DNA of 64,000 nucleotides from Sporobacter sp963677825 (GTDB taxonomy: Bacteria > Bacillota > Clostridia > Oscillospirales > Oscillospiraceae), in contig CAXXEF010000001.1 in NCBI GenBank assembly GCA_963677825.2, forward strand, positions 310,001 to 374,000, written 5' to 3'. The position numbers were made by a program, and so were the translations under genes. A model generated the notes under the pieces. That model saw only the letters and a list, made by a program, of their open reading frames with translations. It was not told where the DNA came from and did not search any database. Positions within the stretch are counted from its first letter, which is position 1. Each line of letters starts with the position of its first letter. Below, in pieces: positions 26,758-35,029 of the stretch.

Positions 26758-28704
26758 ATGGATACAACCGATAAATATATCGGCCAGATGCTTGACAACC
26801 GATACGAGATTATCGAGAAAATCGGAACAGGCGGTATGGCTGTGGTTTATAAAGCACGATGCCACCGACTCAACCGGCTCGTCGCTATTAAAATACTTAA
26901 AGAAGAACTCGCCGAAGACGAGGAATTCAAACGTCGGTTTCGATCGGAAAGCCAGGCCGTGGCAATGATGTCGCATCCGAATATCGTTGCTGTTTACGAT
27001 GTCAGCCGTTCCGGCAACATCGAGTACATCGTCATGGAGCTCATTGAGGGCATTACACTCAAGCATTACATCACGCGTAAGGGCGTCTTAAACTGGAAAG
27101 AGGCACTGCATTTTTCCACACAGATCGTCAAAGCGCTCGGACATGCGCATTCGCGCGGGATCATCCACCGCGATATTAAGCCGCACAATATTATGATCGT
27201 TAAAGACGGCAGTATTAAAGTTGCCGACTTTGGGATCGCACACCTGCAGTCAACACAGAACACACTGACGCAGGAGGCACTGGGATCTGTTCATTATATA
27301 TCACCGGAGCAGGCCAAGGGCGGCCCTGTCGACGCGCGCAGCGACATCTACTCGCTCGGTGTCGTTATGTACGAGATGCTCACGGGGCATCTGCCGTTCG
27401 AGGGCGACTCTGCGGTGTCGATCGCTATCCAGCACATCAGCGCGATTCCGCTGATGCCCAGAGAAGTGAACCCCGATATCCCCGCCGGTATTGAAGCCAT
27501 CACCATGCACGCGATGGAGCCGGATCTGGGTCTGCGCTATGCCTCGGCAGAGGAAATGCTGATCGACCTTGAAGAGTTCCGTAAAAATCCCGGTGTCGAG
27601 TTTGAATATGTCGCGCAGGACGCATCGATCGACGATACGGCGACACGTCAGGTACCGACCGGTGCGATCTTAAAGGCGGATACCGGCTTGTCTAAACCCG
27701 TACGGTCGCCGTCGCGGTCGCTGCCGGTTGAAATGACGCGCGAGGAATATCGGCGCAACAACAAACGGGCGTCGCGCACGGCGTCGCTGATCGGCGTATT
27801 TCTGATCATCGTATTTCTTGTCAGTGTATTTGCGTTTATGTGGATTAAATGGCTGGAGCCGATCATCAATCCGCCGGAAGTGCTGGTCACGGTTGAAAAA
27901 TTTGTCGGCAAACGGTACGATGCATTTAAAGACGACCCGGATATTACTGCCATGTACACCTTCAATGTCACCAAAGAATATTCCGACGACGTCGAAGAAG
28001 GCGTTGTGATCTCACAAGATCCGCCGGTGCGTCAGATGAAATTGCCGGGTAGCGGCATCATTGAAGTTCAGCTTATCGTTTCGCTAGGCAAACAGCCGGA
28101 GATACTGATGCCCGATCTTGAAAACATGGATAACCGAGTCGCAAAGCAGCAACTGGAGAATCTTCAGCTGAATCTACTTTTCGACATGCAGCCCGACTTC
28201 AGTGACGATTACGCCAGCGGCCAAGTTATGAGCACGTCTCCCCAGCCGGGCGAGCCGCTTACCGACGGACAGATTGTGATCATTATTTACAGTAAAGGCC
28301 CCGAAGTAGATAAGACAACCGTCCCATACGTTGAACATATCAGCTTAACAGCCGCTCAAAACAAACTCAGCTCCTATAACTTGACCTACGAAGTTATAGA
28401 GGAATACAGTGAGGACATACCAATTAACAAGGTCATATATCAGTCAATCAATAGTGGTGAAGAGGTACCTGTTAATACAAAAGTGATACTCACCGTCTCC
28501 CTCGGACCAGACCCCGAAGCGTCGCCGTCGCCGACCGATTCGCCGGATGTAACCACAAGCCCGTCACCGACGGCGAGTTCCTCGCCCGACGTCACGACGA
28601 GTCCATCCGCAAGTCCGTCGCCGAGCCCGTCGACAAGTCCGTCACCGAGTCCGTCACCGAGCCCATCGCCGAGTCCGTCGCCCAGCCCGTCGCCGTCAGC
28701 ATGA
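26758..28704 (+). CDS. prkC: Ser/Thr kinase PrkC/PknB with PASTA domains
   Basis: 648 aa. Cytoplasmic kinase domain (~1-280) with GTGGMAVVYKA, VAIKIL lysine, HRDIKPHN and DFGIA; one transmembrane helix (~345-367); three extracellular PASTA domains (~375-585) that sense muropeptides; and a Ser/Pro-rich tail ending in an (SP)n run. In spore formers this kinase triggers germination. Adjacent to its phosphatase; overlaps rsgA by 4 bp. Confidence 0.95.
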   Translation: MDTTDKYIGQMLDNRYEIIEKIGTGGMAVVYKARCHRLNRLVAIKILKEELAEDEEFKRRFRSESQAVAMMSHPNIVAVYDVSRSGNIEYIVMELIEGITLKHYITRKGVLNWKEALHFSTQIVKALGHAHSRGIIHRDIKPHNIMIVKDGSIKVADFGIAHLQSTQNTLTQEALGSVHYISPEQAKGGPVDARSDIYSLGVVMYEMLTGHLPFEGDSAVSIAIQHISAIPLMPREVNPDIPAGIEAITMHAMEPDLGLRYASAEEMLIDLEEFRKNPGVEFEYVAQDASIDDTATRQVPTGAILKADTGLSKPVRSPSRSLPVEMTREEYRRNNKRASRTASLIGVFLIIVFLVSVFAFMWIKWLEPIINPPEVLVTVEKFVGKRYDAFKDDPDITAMYTFNVTKEYSDDVEEGVVISQDPPVRQMKLPGSGIIEVQLIVSLGKQPEILMPDLENMDNRVAKQQLENLQLNLLFDMQPDFSDDYASGQVMSTSPQPGEPLTDGQIVIIIYSKGPEVDKTTVPYVEHISLTAAQNKLSSYNLTYEVIEEYSEDIPINKVIYQSINSGEEVPVNTKVILTVSLGPDPEASPSPTDSPDVTTSPSPTASSSPDVTTSPSASPSPSPSTSPSPSPSPSPSPSPSPSPSPSA

Positions 28705-29576
28705 GAACCGGCATTATTCTCAAGTCCATCAGCGGCTTTTATACAGTGCGCTCTGATGGCGAGCTCATCGTCTGCAAAGCACGTGGCCGTCTGCGCGTCG
28801 AAAACACGACGCCGCTCGTCGGCGACCACGTTGAGATCACCATCAATGACGACGGCACCGGCGCCATCGACCGGCTGCTGCCGCGCAAAAACGCATTTGT
28901 GCGACCGCCGATAGCCAATCTCGACCAGCTTGTTATCATCGTCGCGGCCGTTATCCCGGTCACCGATCCGTTCCTGATCGACCGTATGACCGCCATCGCC
29001 GCGCAAAATGGCTGTGAGGCCGTTATCTGTATAAATAAATCCGACCTTGATCAAGGTGATACACTGTTTGAAACCTATACGCGCTGCGGTTTTAAAACGA
29101 TCCGTACAAGCGCCGAGACAGGAGAGGGGATCGACGAGCTGTCGGCAGCTGTCTGCGGTAAGATCAGTGCGTTTACAGGCAATTCCGGCGTCGGCAAGTC
29201 GAGTATCCTTAACGCCCTTGAGCCGGATTTTAATATTCAGACGGCGGATGTCAGCAAAAAACTAGGCCGCGGCCGCCACACGACGCGGCACGTCGAGCTG
29301 TTCACGCTGGCAAACGGCGCTGTTGTCGCCGATACGCCCGGCTTTTCGTCGTTTGACACGGAAGCGATGGAAATGGCAGGGAAGAGGGAGCTGCAAAATC
29401 TCTTCATCGAGTTTGAGCCGTTTTTGGGCAGTTGCCGATATAACGACTGCGCGCACATAAAAGAAAGAGGCTGCGCGGTGCTGGACGCCGTAGGAGACGG
29501 CGTCATCCCCGTATCCCGGCATGAAAGCTACGCGCGTTTATACGAGCAGCTCAGCCGCCGCAACGAGTGGGCGTAA
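28701..29576 (+). CDS. rsgA: Ribosome small-subunit GTPase RsgA
   Basis: 291 aa. Circularly permuted GTPase assisting 30S maturation: OB fold (~1-65), NKSD (G4), GNSGVGKSSI (G1), DTPGFSS (G3) in permuted order, and C-terminal zinc site CRYNDCAHIKERGC. Follows prkC as in Bacillus. Confidence 0.95.
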   Translation: MRTGIILKSISGFYTVRSDGELIVCKARGRLRVENTTPLVGDHVEITINDDGTGAIDRLLPRKNAFVRPPIANLDQLVIIVAAVIPVTDPFLIDRMTAIAAQNGCEAVICINKSDLDQGDTLFETYTRCGFKTIRTSAETGEGIDELSAAVCGKISAFTGNSGVGKSSILNALEPDFNIQTADVSKKLGRGRHTTRHVELFTLANGAVVADTPGFSSFDTEAMEMAGKRELQNLFIEFEPFLGSCRYNDCAHIKERGCAVLDAVGDGVIPVSRHESYARLYEQLSRRNEWA

Positions 29577-29597
29577 TCATTAATAACTGAACGAAAG

Positions 29598-29657
29598 ACC
29601 GCCTTTCCGCGTATACTGTACCGATGCAACAGTCATCGGTGCGGTTGGAAAGGCGGT
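29598..29657 (+). promoter_or_regulatory. Long stem-loop covering the ribosome site of the 50-aa membrane protein
   Basis: ACCGCCTTTCC (29598-29608) pairs perfectly with GGAAAGGCGGT (29647-29657); an inner stem CCGATG/CATCGG (29621-29639) caps it. The outer right arm contains the GGAAAGGCGG ribosome site 5 nt before ATG 29663. May be a terminator for rsgA or a translation switch. Confidence 0.5.
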
Positions 29658-29662
29658 TTATT

Positions 29663-29815
29663 ATGCGTTGGTGGTGTCGGTGCCGGTCGGTCGGTGTTTA
29701 CATAGCGGGAGCAGGGTTCCTGCTCGTTTTTGCAATATTACTCCCAAGCCAGCTGTGGTGGCTGTTTTTGGGCTTTGCACTCATTTGCATCGGCGTGATG
29801 CTGTGCCGGTGCTAA
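29663..29815 (+). CDS. 50-aa membrane protein, unknown
   Basis: 50 aa from ATG 29663. A Cys/Arg/Trp-rich start (MRWWCRCRS) is followed by two short hydrophobic helices (~10-24, ~30-46) and a Cys-Arg-Cys end. Good ribosome site inside a stem-loop. Lies between rsgA and spoVM, so a sporulation link is possible but unproven. Confidence 0.55.
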   Translation: MRWWCRCRSVGVYIAGAGFLLVFAILLPSQLWWLFLGFALICIGVMLCRC

Positions 29816-29852
29816 CCAGGGTGTGTGATAGCAGTAAAGGGGGCGGATAACT

Positions 29853-29918
29853 ATGAGAATAATCGTTTTCAGAGCACCGGCATTTTTGCGCGGTTTTTTA
29901 AAGGCTGTTTTCGGATAA
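29853..29918 (+). CDS. spoVM: Stage V sporulation protein SpoVM (21 codons)
   Basis: 21-aa amphipathic peptide. Compared with the 26-residue B. subtilis SpoVM, it keeps the Pro at position 9, the F-L at 11-12, Gly 14, the basic residue at 17, Ala 18 and Gly 21; it lacks the last five residues. SpoVM recognises the curvature of the forespore membrane and anchors SpoIVA. Strong ribosome site AAAGGGGGCGG upstream. Context supports it: downstream of prpC-prkC-rsgA as in Bacillus, and directly upstream of a SipL-like gene, whose product binds SpoIVA in Clostridioides. Confidence 0.82.
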   Translation: MRIIVFRAPAFLRGFLKAVFG

Positions 29919-30003
29919 GGTACGGCCGTTGGGAAACAAGCTGTCATAATGCGCGCCATGTCCTAATATATTTTAGATGAAATCTATCAAGGAGTGGACG
30001 TTT

Positions 30004-31548
30004 ATGGACATCTTTCTCAATAAAGAAAAGCTCGGATATATCAAAAACGTTTTCAGTGCGACTTTGCCGCAGGAAGAGACAATGGAGATGATCGTCCCGG
30101 ACGCCATGCCGGATATTGAGCGCATCGTCGATACGGACGCAAATGTCTTTTTACGCAGTAAATCCACAGACAGCGGGCGCATTATGGTTACGGGCGTCGC
30201 CGATGTGACAGTCCTGTATTGCCCGGAGGGCGAAATGGGCGTACGAAAAATGACGCTTGAGATCCCGTTTACGTCTGCGGCGACGGAAAACGAGATTACG
30301 CAGGCCACCCGCGTCACGACGAGCGTCACCCTCGCAGGGGCAGACGCGGCAATGGTCAATCCGCGCAAGATAGTTGCAAGGGTCAATATGCTTATCGACG
30401 TCGCCTGCTATAACGACGCCGAAATGCTCGTCGCAGCCGGTATGGACGAGGATACGGATGCCGGTATCGAACTGCTGACGGACAATACGGAGGTCATGAC
30501 GACGACAAACGTCAAGGAAAAGACGTTTGTGATTACTGACGAGTTGGCAATGCCGGCGTCTAATCCGCCGATCGGTGAGATACTCAAATATAAAGCGTCG
30601 CTGGCCCCGGAAGACGTTAAGGTTGTCGGCAGTAAGCTGATTTTACGCGGTACTGTATCCGTCTCGCTTCTGTATACAACGCCGGAGGACGCCGATGTTA
30701 TCCGCGGCGACTTTTCCTCGGAGTTTTCGCAGATCATTGAGCTGGACGATCAGGCCGGCGAGGGCAGCTATACGATCATCCCGATGCTCACCAACGCGTA
30801 TTTCGATACGGAGCTGTCGCCCGGCGCGCCGGACGGCAAGGTGATCGTGATGGAACTGCACGCCGTCGCACAATGCGTAATTACCGAGAAAAAGCAGATT
30901 GCGTACATTTCAGACATGTACAGCACAAAGTATCGGCTTGAAGAAGAGATGACGGCGTATCCGTTTGATCAGATGCGTACAATCAAAGCCAATACGGTTC
31001 TGCACGGGATGCTGGACACGACAGAGCCTGTCGCGCGCGTCGTCGCAGTAAACGTACACACGGGCCCGGTCGACACGACAAGTAGCGAGGACGTGTCAGC
31101 GTCTATGAAAGCGCCGGTGACCGTCAGTGCGCTGTACGTTACGGAAGACGGGCAGCTGATGTCCAATGCCGAGACGTATCAGGTTGAAGCCGAAGCAGAG
31201 GCTGATCCCAGCGCGAACAACATAGCGTCAGCGGCCAGCGGCAAGGACGTGTATGCCGTCGCCGTGACGGGCGGGATCGAGCTGCGCGTACCGGTCGAGT
31301 TTACGGTCACAGAAAACGCCATACAGCAAATACGCACGCTCGACAAACTCTCGTACGACGAAGCGTCGCCGATTGACATGGCAAAGGCACCGTCGGTAAC
31401 GGTGACGCGGATCGCGCCGGGCGACACGCTGTGGCATCTCGCAAAATCGCACGGCTCAACGTCAAAGCTGATTTTGTCCGCCAACGGCTACAACGAAGAG
31501 GACGAAGTCAACGCTGGTCAATTGCTGATCATCCCTAAAAAGCGCTAA
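30004..31548 (+). CDS. sipL: SipL-like spore coat protein (SPOCS/DUF3794 domains plus LysM)
   Basis: 514 aa. About three SPOCS (DUF3794) domains (~25-150, ~165-305, ~320-455) and a C-terminal LysM (~465-512, IAPGDTLWHLAKSHGSTSKLIL). This is the layout and length of C. difficile SipL, the partner of SpoIVA in coat assembly. ATG 30004 follows AAGGAGTGG; the frame from 29977 has no ribosome site. Adjacent to spoVM. Confidence 0.88.
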   Translation: MDIFLNKEKLGYIKNVFSATLPQEETMEMIVPDAMPDIERIVDTDANVFLRSKSTDSGRIMVTGVADVTVLYCPEGEMGVRKMTLEIPFTSAATENEITQATRVTTSVTLAGADAAMVNPRKIVARVNMLIDVACYNDAEMLVAAGMDEDTDAGIELLTDNTEVMTTTNVKEKTFVITDELAMPASNPPIGEILKYKASLAPEDVKVVGSKLILRGTVSVSLLYTTPEDADVIRGDFSSEFSQIIELDDQAGEGSYTIIPMLTNAYFDTELSPGAPDGKVIVMELHAVAQCVITEKKQIAYISDMYSTKYRLEEEMTAYPFDQMRTIKANTVLHGMLDTTEPVARVVAVNVHTGPVDTTSSEDVSASMKAPVTVSALYVTEDGQLMSNAETYQVEAEAEADPSANNIASAASGKDVYAVAVTGGIELRVPVEFTVTENAIQQIRTLDKLSYDEASPIDMAKAPSVTVTRIAPGDTLWHLAKSHGSTSKLILSANGYNEEDEVNAGQLLIIPKKR

Positions 31549-31567
31549 ACTTATCGTTAAAAATAAC

Positions 31568-31604
31568 AAACCGTAGTATTGTATTAGGTACAATGCTGCG
31601 GTTT
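31568..31604. terminator. Bidirectional terminator between sipL and the recombinase gene
   Basis: AAACCGTAGTATTGTA pairs with TACAATGCTGCGGTTT. On the - strand a T-rich tail (GTTATTTTTAA) follows, so it mainly ends the convergent recombinase gene. Confidence 0.8.
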
Positions 31605-31634
31605 GCTTGCGTAGGATTATAGATTGATCAAATA

Positions 31635-32642
31635 TCACTTCTTCTTTTTGACAGACGAGAGGGGAGAGCGCTGGGCGGCATCGCGCAAGCTGTCGCTTTC
31701 GACGTGCGTGTAGATTTGCGTTGTGTTCAGGTGCTCGTGCCCGAGCAGCTCCTGCAGCGTCCGGACGTCGACGCCGTTGCGTAAGAGCAGCGTGGCGGCC
31801 GTGTGGCGCAGTTTATGAGACGAATACTTGCTTGCATCCAGCCCAGCGGCCGTCAGATGCTTTTTAACAAGATTATGAACCGTCGACTTGGATACGCGAG
31901 TCCGTCTGGATGATAAAAACAGCGCTTGCGTGTCCAGCGTCTTTACGTCGCGCCGAATCAGCAGGTAGTCGTTGATCGCTTCGGCGCACGCGTCGTTGAG
32001 ATAAACGACGCGTTCTTTGCCGCCCTTACCGAGAACACGGATCGAATCGGCGCTGATATCGGCCAGATCCAATCCGGACAATTCTGATATACGCAGTCCA
32101 CAATTCAGAAACAACGTCAGGATGCAGTAGTCGCGCACTTTGTTTGCGCCATCAACCGATTCAAGAAGTTTTGTACTTTCTTCCAGATTCAGGTAGCGGG
32201 GGACCGTCCTAATTGATTTTGGCGAATCGAGCTCGGCGACAGGGTTGACGTCGAGCTTTTTTGCCTTAAGCGTCAAATAGTTGAAGAAAGAGCGTATTGT
32301 CGCAATTTTACGCGCACGGCTGGTTGCTGATAATCCACGATGCGTTTTGCCGCCGTGGACGGCCCGCGCACGGTCGCGTGCGAGATATGCCAGGTACGCG
32401 TAGATATCTGAAAGCGTGACAGTCCTAACGAAGGCTAGATCGATGTCAGCGATGCTGATATCGTCAAATGGCGTATCGGGCTTGACAAGACCAGCGTTTT
32501 GTTTGAGAAACCGAAACAATGTACGTAGATCCAGGAAGTATTCGTCGACAGTTTTTTTGGAGTGCCCCTTGATTGTTTCATGGTACACCAGAAAGTCGCG
32601 AATGATCGCCGGGGCATCAGTCCTGTAGTCCAAATCAGACAC
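31635..32642 (-). CDS. Xer-type tyrosine recombinase beside the site array
   Basis: 335 aa. N-terminal SAM-like core-binding domain (~8-125) and catalytic domain with the complete set R184 (NCGLRISEL), K206/K209 (GKGGKE), H276-x-x-R279 (HKLRH), H302 (LLGHEHLNTT) and Y311. The GC-rich composition matches the host, not the AT-rich array. It reads away from the array, starting 83 bp from site 0, like an integron integrase or single-protein XerS/XerH systems whose genes lie next to their dif site. Start: GTG 32642, or TTG 32633 with GAGG 8 nt upstream. Whether it is the host XerC/D or a dedicated array recombinase cannot be told from sequence alone. Confidence 0.9.
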   Translation of the reverse strand: MSDLDYRTDAPAIIRDFLVYHETIKGHSKKTVDEYFLDLRTLFRFLKQNAGLVKPDTPFDDISIADIDLAFVRTVTLSDIYAYLAYLARDRARAVHGGKTHRGLSATSRARKIATIRSFFNYLTLKAKKLDVNPVAELDSPKSIRTVPRYLNLEESTKLLESVDGANKVRDYCILTLFLNCGLRISELSGLDLADISADSIRVLGKGGKERVVYLNDACAEAINDYLLIRRDVKTLDTQALFLSSRRTRVSKSTVHNLVKKHLTAAGLDASKYSSHKLRHTAATLLLRNGVDVRTLQELLGHEHLNTTQIYTHVESDSLRDAAQRSPLSSVKKKK

Positions 32643-32676
32643 CTCACTTAAGCGGGGGAGTTATTTTTCACGACAT

Positions 32677-32706
32677 ATTATATACAAACGTATATGTGAA
32701 CGTCTA
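32677..32706 (-). promoter_or_regulatory. Possible promoter of the recombinase gene
   Basis: Read on the - strand: TAGACG, 18-bp spacer, TATAAT. Lies between the recombinase gene and site 0. Confidence 0.5.
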
Positions 32707-32724
32707 TTGACATAATCACTAAAA

Positions 32725-32752
32725 ATTGAACAAAATAAAAATTTTGTTTAAT
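32725..32752. other. Site 0: dif-like recombination site beside the recombinase gene
   Basis: 28 bp parsed as 11+6+11: left arm ATTGAACAAAA, centre TAAAAA, right arm TTTTGTTTAAT. The arms are inverted repeats with one mismatch, the architecture of Xer dif sites. It is the only site in the array with this left arm; the other eleven carry TTTAG there. Best read as the junction between the original host site and the first inserted element. Confidence 0.75.
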
Positions 32753-32829
32753 GTGGGGGAATGTTACGCTTAAAAATACAGGGTTTTCAAGGTTTATGCA
32801 AAATCGAACTTAATACTTTATTAATATTG

Positions 32830-32840
32830 TTTTGTTCAAT
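32830..32840 (+). other. Accessory half-site 88 bp from site 0
   Basis: Exact TTTTGTTCAAT (the canonical right arm), preceded by TATTG, starting exactly 88 bp after the right arm of site 0. The same offset is found at sites 5 and 7. Confidence 0.6.
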
Positions 32841-32866
32841 GTTGCATTTATCCAACACATTGATGA

Positions 32867-33049
32867 TTATTTTTCGATCTTCACTCTACGCACATAATGA
32901 CGAGTATCTTCATCTTTTTCAAATCTAATACATCCTTTTTTATCATCTATTTCAAACGGCGTTGTTGCGATATCGGTAACGTCATATATCACTAGAGATT
33001 CACCGCTAGAGTATTGATGAATTTCATAGATTTCAGAATCATCATACAC
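32867..33049 (-). CDS. 60-aa hypothetical protein at the left end of prophage A
   Basis: 60 aa, acidic and soluble, no recognised domain. GTG start with AAAGGTGAA ~10 nt upstream. Last gene of prophage A's leftward block, after zot; a short AAGGACG repeat (three copies) lies between the two genes. Confidence 0.5.
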   Translation of the reverse strand: MYDDSEIYEIHQYSSGESLVIYDVTDIATTPFEIDDKKGCIRFEKDEDTRHYVRRVKIEK

Positions 33050-33168
33050 CTTATAAGTTCACCTTTTTTTTCAGGTTAAAGGACGAAGGACGAAGGACGG
33101 GAGGATTTCTGGAGGAATCAGACAAGGGTACACTTATAAAGTTTCCCCTTCAACCATCCGCTTCCAAG

Positions 33169-33783
33169 TCACCATAGTGACCAGTCTTTTTCGGGTAATG
33201 GTTTAGTGCTGAATGAATCAAACATAGTCCATAGAGACGGCGAAAATATCCATTTACTAGAAAACGGTACTTTATAATATTCATCACAGATATCTTTGGT
33301 TATGTCATTAATACCGACTCTTTTAGATATCTGATAACGGCGAATTAAGAACGGTAAAACAGACTTTTTACAGACATATAGATGTGTTGCCAGTGTACGT
33401 AGTTTCTTGTCCATATCATCGAATCCCTGCGAGAAAATACAGACGTTCATCTTATAAAGACGATGGAACTTATAAAAATATGTAGATTCTTGAGAAAACT
33501 TCTTATAATCTCGATTATTGTATTCAATACCTGCTTCATCAATCAGTAAAGTACCGTTTTGCATAAGGTATTTACCAATATCTTCTTTAGGCTCGACTTT
33601 GTAAGCACCTTTAATCGGTACGTTAGACCATACATGACCGTTGTGCTTTAAAATACGTTTTGCCATCCATGCAGCAAATGTTGTCTTACCGCTACCCGGC
33701 ACACCAAAATAGATTGAAAACGAATAATTAGGCGATTTGAATGACTTAATAATACCTTTGAAGATCATAAGTAATTTTTTCAA
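33169..33783 (-). CDS. Zot-like morphogenesis ATPase (gene I protein) of prophage A
   Basis: 204 aa. Walker A GVPGSGKT (residues 27-34) and Walker B LLIDEAG (79-85) mark the Zot/gpI P-loop ATPase that drives extrusion of filamentous phage through the membrane. Shorter than E. coli-phage gpI and without an obvious C-terminal periplasmic domain, as may be expected in a host with no outer membrane. Preceded by a strong terminator after the coat gene. Confidence 0.85.
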   Translation of the reverse strand: MKKLLMIFKGIIKSFKSPNYSFSIYFGVPGSGKTTFAAWMAKRILKHNGHVWSNVPIKGAYKVEPKEDIGKYLMQNGTLLIDEAGIEYNNRDYKKFSQESTYFYKFHRLYKMNVCIFSQGFDDMDKKLRTLATHLYVCKKSVLPFLIRRYQISKRVGINDITKDICDEYYKVPFSSKWIFSPSLWTMFDSFSTKPLPEKDWSLW

Positions 33784-33810
33784 TAGTAAAACCTCATTAG
33801 TTTAAAAAAC

Positions 33811-33846
33811 GCAGGGGAGCGGCAAATTTTTAAGCCGCTCCCCTGC
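33811..33846 (-). terminator. Terminator between coat and zot genes, prophage A
   Basis: GCAGGGGAGCGGC pairs perfectly with GCCGCTCCCCTGC around an A/T loop; on the - strand GTTTTTT follows. A terminator directly after the major coat gene is classic for filamentous phages, giving high coat and low zot expression. Confidence 0.85.
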
Positions 33847-33852
33847 CCTGTT

Positions 33853-34020
33853 TTAGTTGACGTTGAGCAGACGCTTGAACAGACCAACGCCAAGGCCGAC
33901 GAGCGGAACGACCGTGAAGATCAGAAGAATCGGAGTGCTACCAATCGTGGTAGCAACATCACCGACCCAACCAATAGCAGTAGTAAAAATACTACCGACA
34001 TCAGTGAGAATAGAAGCCAT
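33853..34020 (-). CDS. Major coat-like protein 1 of prophage A (55 aa)
   Basis: 55 aa: short polar N-terminus, one or two hydrophobic helices (~residues 8-25 and 31-48) and a basic end (FKRLLNVN), the design of inovirus major coat proteins. Strong AAGGGGGTG ribosome site. A paralogue with nearly the same C-terminal 40 residues is encoded just upstream. Most distal before the terminator, so probably the main coat subunit (inference). Confidence 0.75.
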   Translation of the reverse strand: MASILTDVGSIFTTAIGWVGDVATTIGSTPILLIFTVVPLVGLGVGLFKRLLNVN

Positions 34021-34057
34021 TTAAGGACACCCCCTTTTCTTTTAGGGCATATTCTGC

Positions 34058-34240
34058 CTAATTAACATTAAGCAGACGCTTGAACAGACCGACGCCCAAG
34101 CCGATCAGCGGAACGACCGTGAAAATGAGCAAAACAGGTGTTTCAGCGATCGTTGTAGCGACAGTACCTACCCAACCAATAGCGGAAGTAAAAACATTAC
34201 CGACATCGGCAAGAATAAGCTCAATAGCTGTGGGATCCAA
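34058..34240 (-). CDS. Coat-like protein 2 of prophage A (paralogue)
   Basis: 60 aa from TTG 34240, chosen because AGGGGG lies 8 nt upstream; a GTG at 34249 would overlap the ribosome site. Ends in the same hydrophobic helix and FKRLLNVN tail as the 55-aa protein, with a longer N-terminus. Tandem duplication of the coat gene; may be a minor or alternative subunit. Confidence 0.7.
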   Translation of the reverse strand: MDPTAIELILADVGNVFTSAIGWVGTVATTIAETPVLLIFTVVPLIGLGVGLFKRLLNVN

Positions 34241-34252
34241 ATACAGCACCCC

Positions 34253-34390
34253 CTAACTTAGAATATCCTTGACAGCTCTAATAACGAACAAGAGCATTAC
34301 AAGCGCGACGAAATATATAATCGGCTCAGAAGCCAAGAACGAAGCGACAGCACCGAGGATATTTGAAAAGAAAAGCGTTATATTTTCCAT
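34253..34390 (-). CDS. 45-aa single-pass membrane protein of prophage A
   Basis: 45 aa. Amphipathic first half, then a transmembrane helix (~20-38) and a short basic tail. Ribosome site GGGGGT upstream. Tightly packed with its neighbours in the virion-protein block; probable minor virion or assembly protein. Confidence 0.6.
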   Translation of the reverse strand: MENITLFFSNILGAVASFLASEPIIYFVALVMLLFVIRAVKDILS

Positions 34391-34635
34391 TTCAATAGAC
34401 CCCCAAGCATACGGAATATCGAATATATGAAAATCAAGAAAATGACCGCCGATGCAATGAATGTATAGTCCGGTACATACTCGATGATTGTTTCTGGATT
34501 TGCAATGACTTCATAGGATTCAAGATCTGTACCATCGTCCATAACAACAACGTCTGACTTCGTTACTGTTACTTCAATCTCTTGCGGCTCATATGTACCT
34601 ATGATCGGCTCTAAAAGCTCTTTGATTGTTGCCAC
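34378..34635 (-). CDS. 85-aa membrane protein of prophage A
   Basis: 85 aa. Soluble acidic N-terminal two-thirds, one transmembrane helix at ~57-78, basic end (LLKWKI). GTG start with AGAGGG upstream; overlaps the 45-aa gene and sits 2 bp after the 78-aa gene. Probable minor virion protein. Confidence 0.6.
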   Translation of the reverse strand: MATIKELLEPIIGTYEPQEIEVTVTKSDVVVMDDGTDLESYEVIANPETIIEYVPDYTFIASAVIFLIFIYSIFRMLGGLLKWKI

Positions 34636-34637
34636 TA

Positions 34638-34874
34638 CTAAGACCCTCTTTTATTTGATTTAGGCTCACGCCGTTTGACGCCTCTTTGTAAGCCGTTAAC
34701 AGCAGACCCGAAACGGATATGACCGATCATGACGCTTACCAAACGAAGCGACAGAACGACGAGGAATGCACCGATAAATATTGATGCTATTGGTAAGCCC
34801 GTACCGGGGAAATTGATTGAAGTTATCGCTTGCCATCCTGCACGCATGACTAAGCCGGCTGCTTCGAAAAACAT
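34638..34874 (-). CDS. 78-aa membrane protein of prophage A
   Basis: 78 aa. Hydrophobic segment(s) in residues ~8-50 and a strongly basic tail (RGVKRREPKSNKRGS). AAGGGTGG ribosome site. Possibly equivalent to gpVI-type minor coat by position before the coat genes, but no homology can be claimed. Confidence 0.6.
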   Translation of the reverse strand: MFFEAAGLVMRAGWQAITSINFPGTGLPIASIFIGAFLVVLSLRLVSVMIGHIRFGSAVNGLQRGVKRREPKSNKRGS

Positions 34875-34884
34875 AAAACCACCC

Positions 34885-35025
34885 TTAAAGAATTGGTATC
34901 AGATCAAGAATCAGAATTACAAGACGGATGATGACGATTATTACAAACAGTACTGTTATTCCTATGAATAGGATTTGAAGAATCGGCGGTAACCAACCGA
35001 ATAGCATGATTACAATGTCAAACAT
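34885..35025 (-). CDS. 46-aa hydrophobic protein of prophage A
   Basis: 46 aa, almost entirely hydrophobic, one long helix at ~13-45. GAGAGG ribosome site inside the end of the preceding 46-aa gene. Part of the small-protein stack. Confidence 0.55.
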   Translation of the reverse strand: MFDIVIMLFGWLPPILQILFIGITVLFVIIVIIRLVILILDLIPIL

Positions 35026-35029
35026 TTGA

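Noticed and set aside
32200..33100. tRNA gene as integration target of the phages
   Set aside because: No cloverleaf or T-loop sequence (GGTTCGAATCC-like) was found near the ends; the dif-like site explains insertion better.
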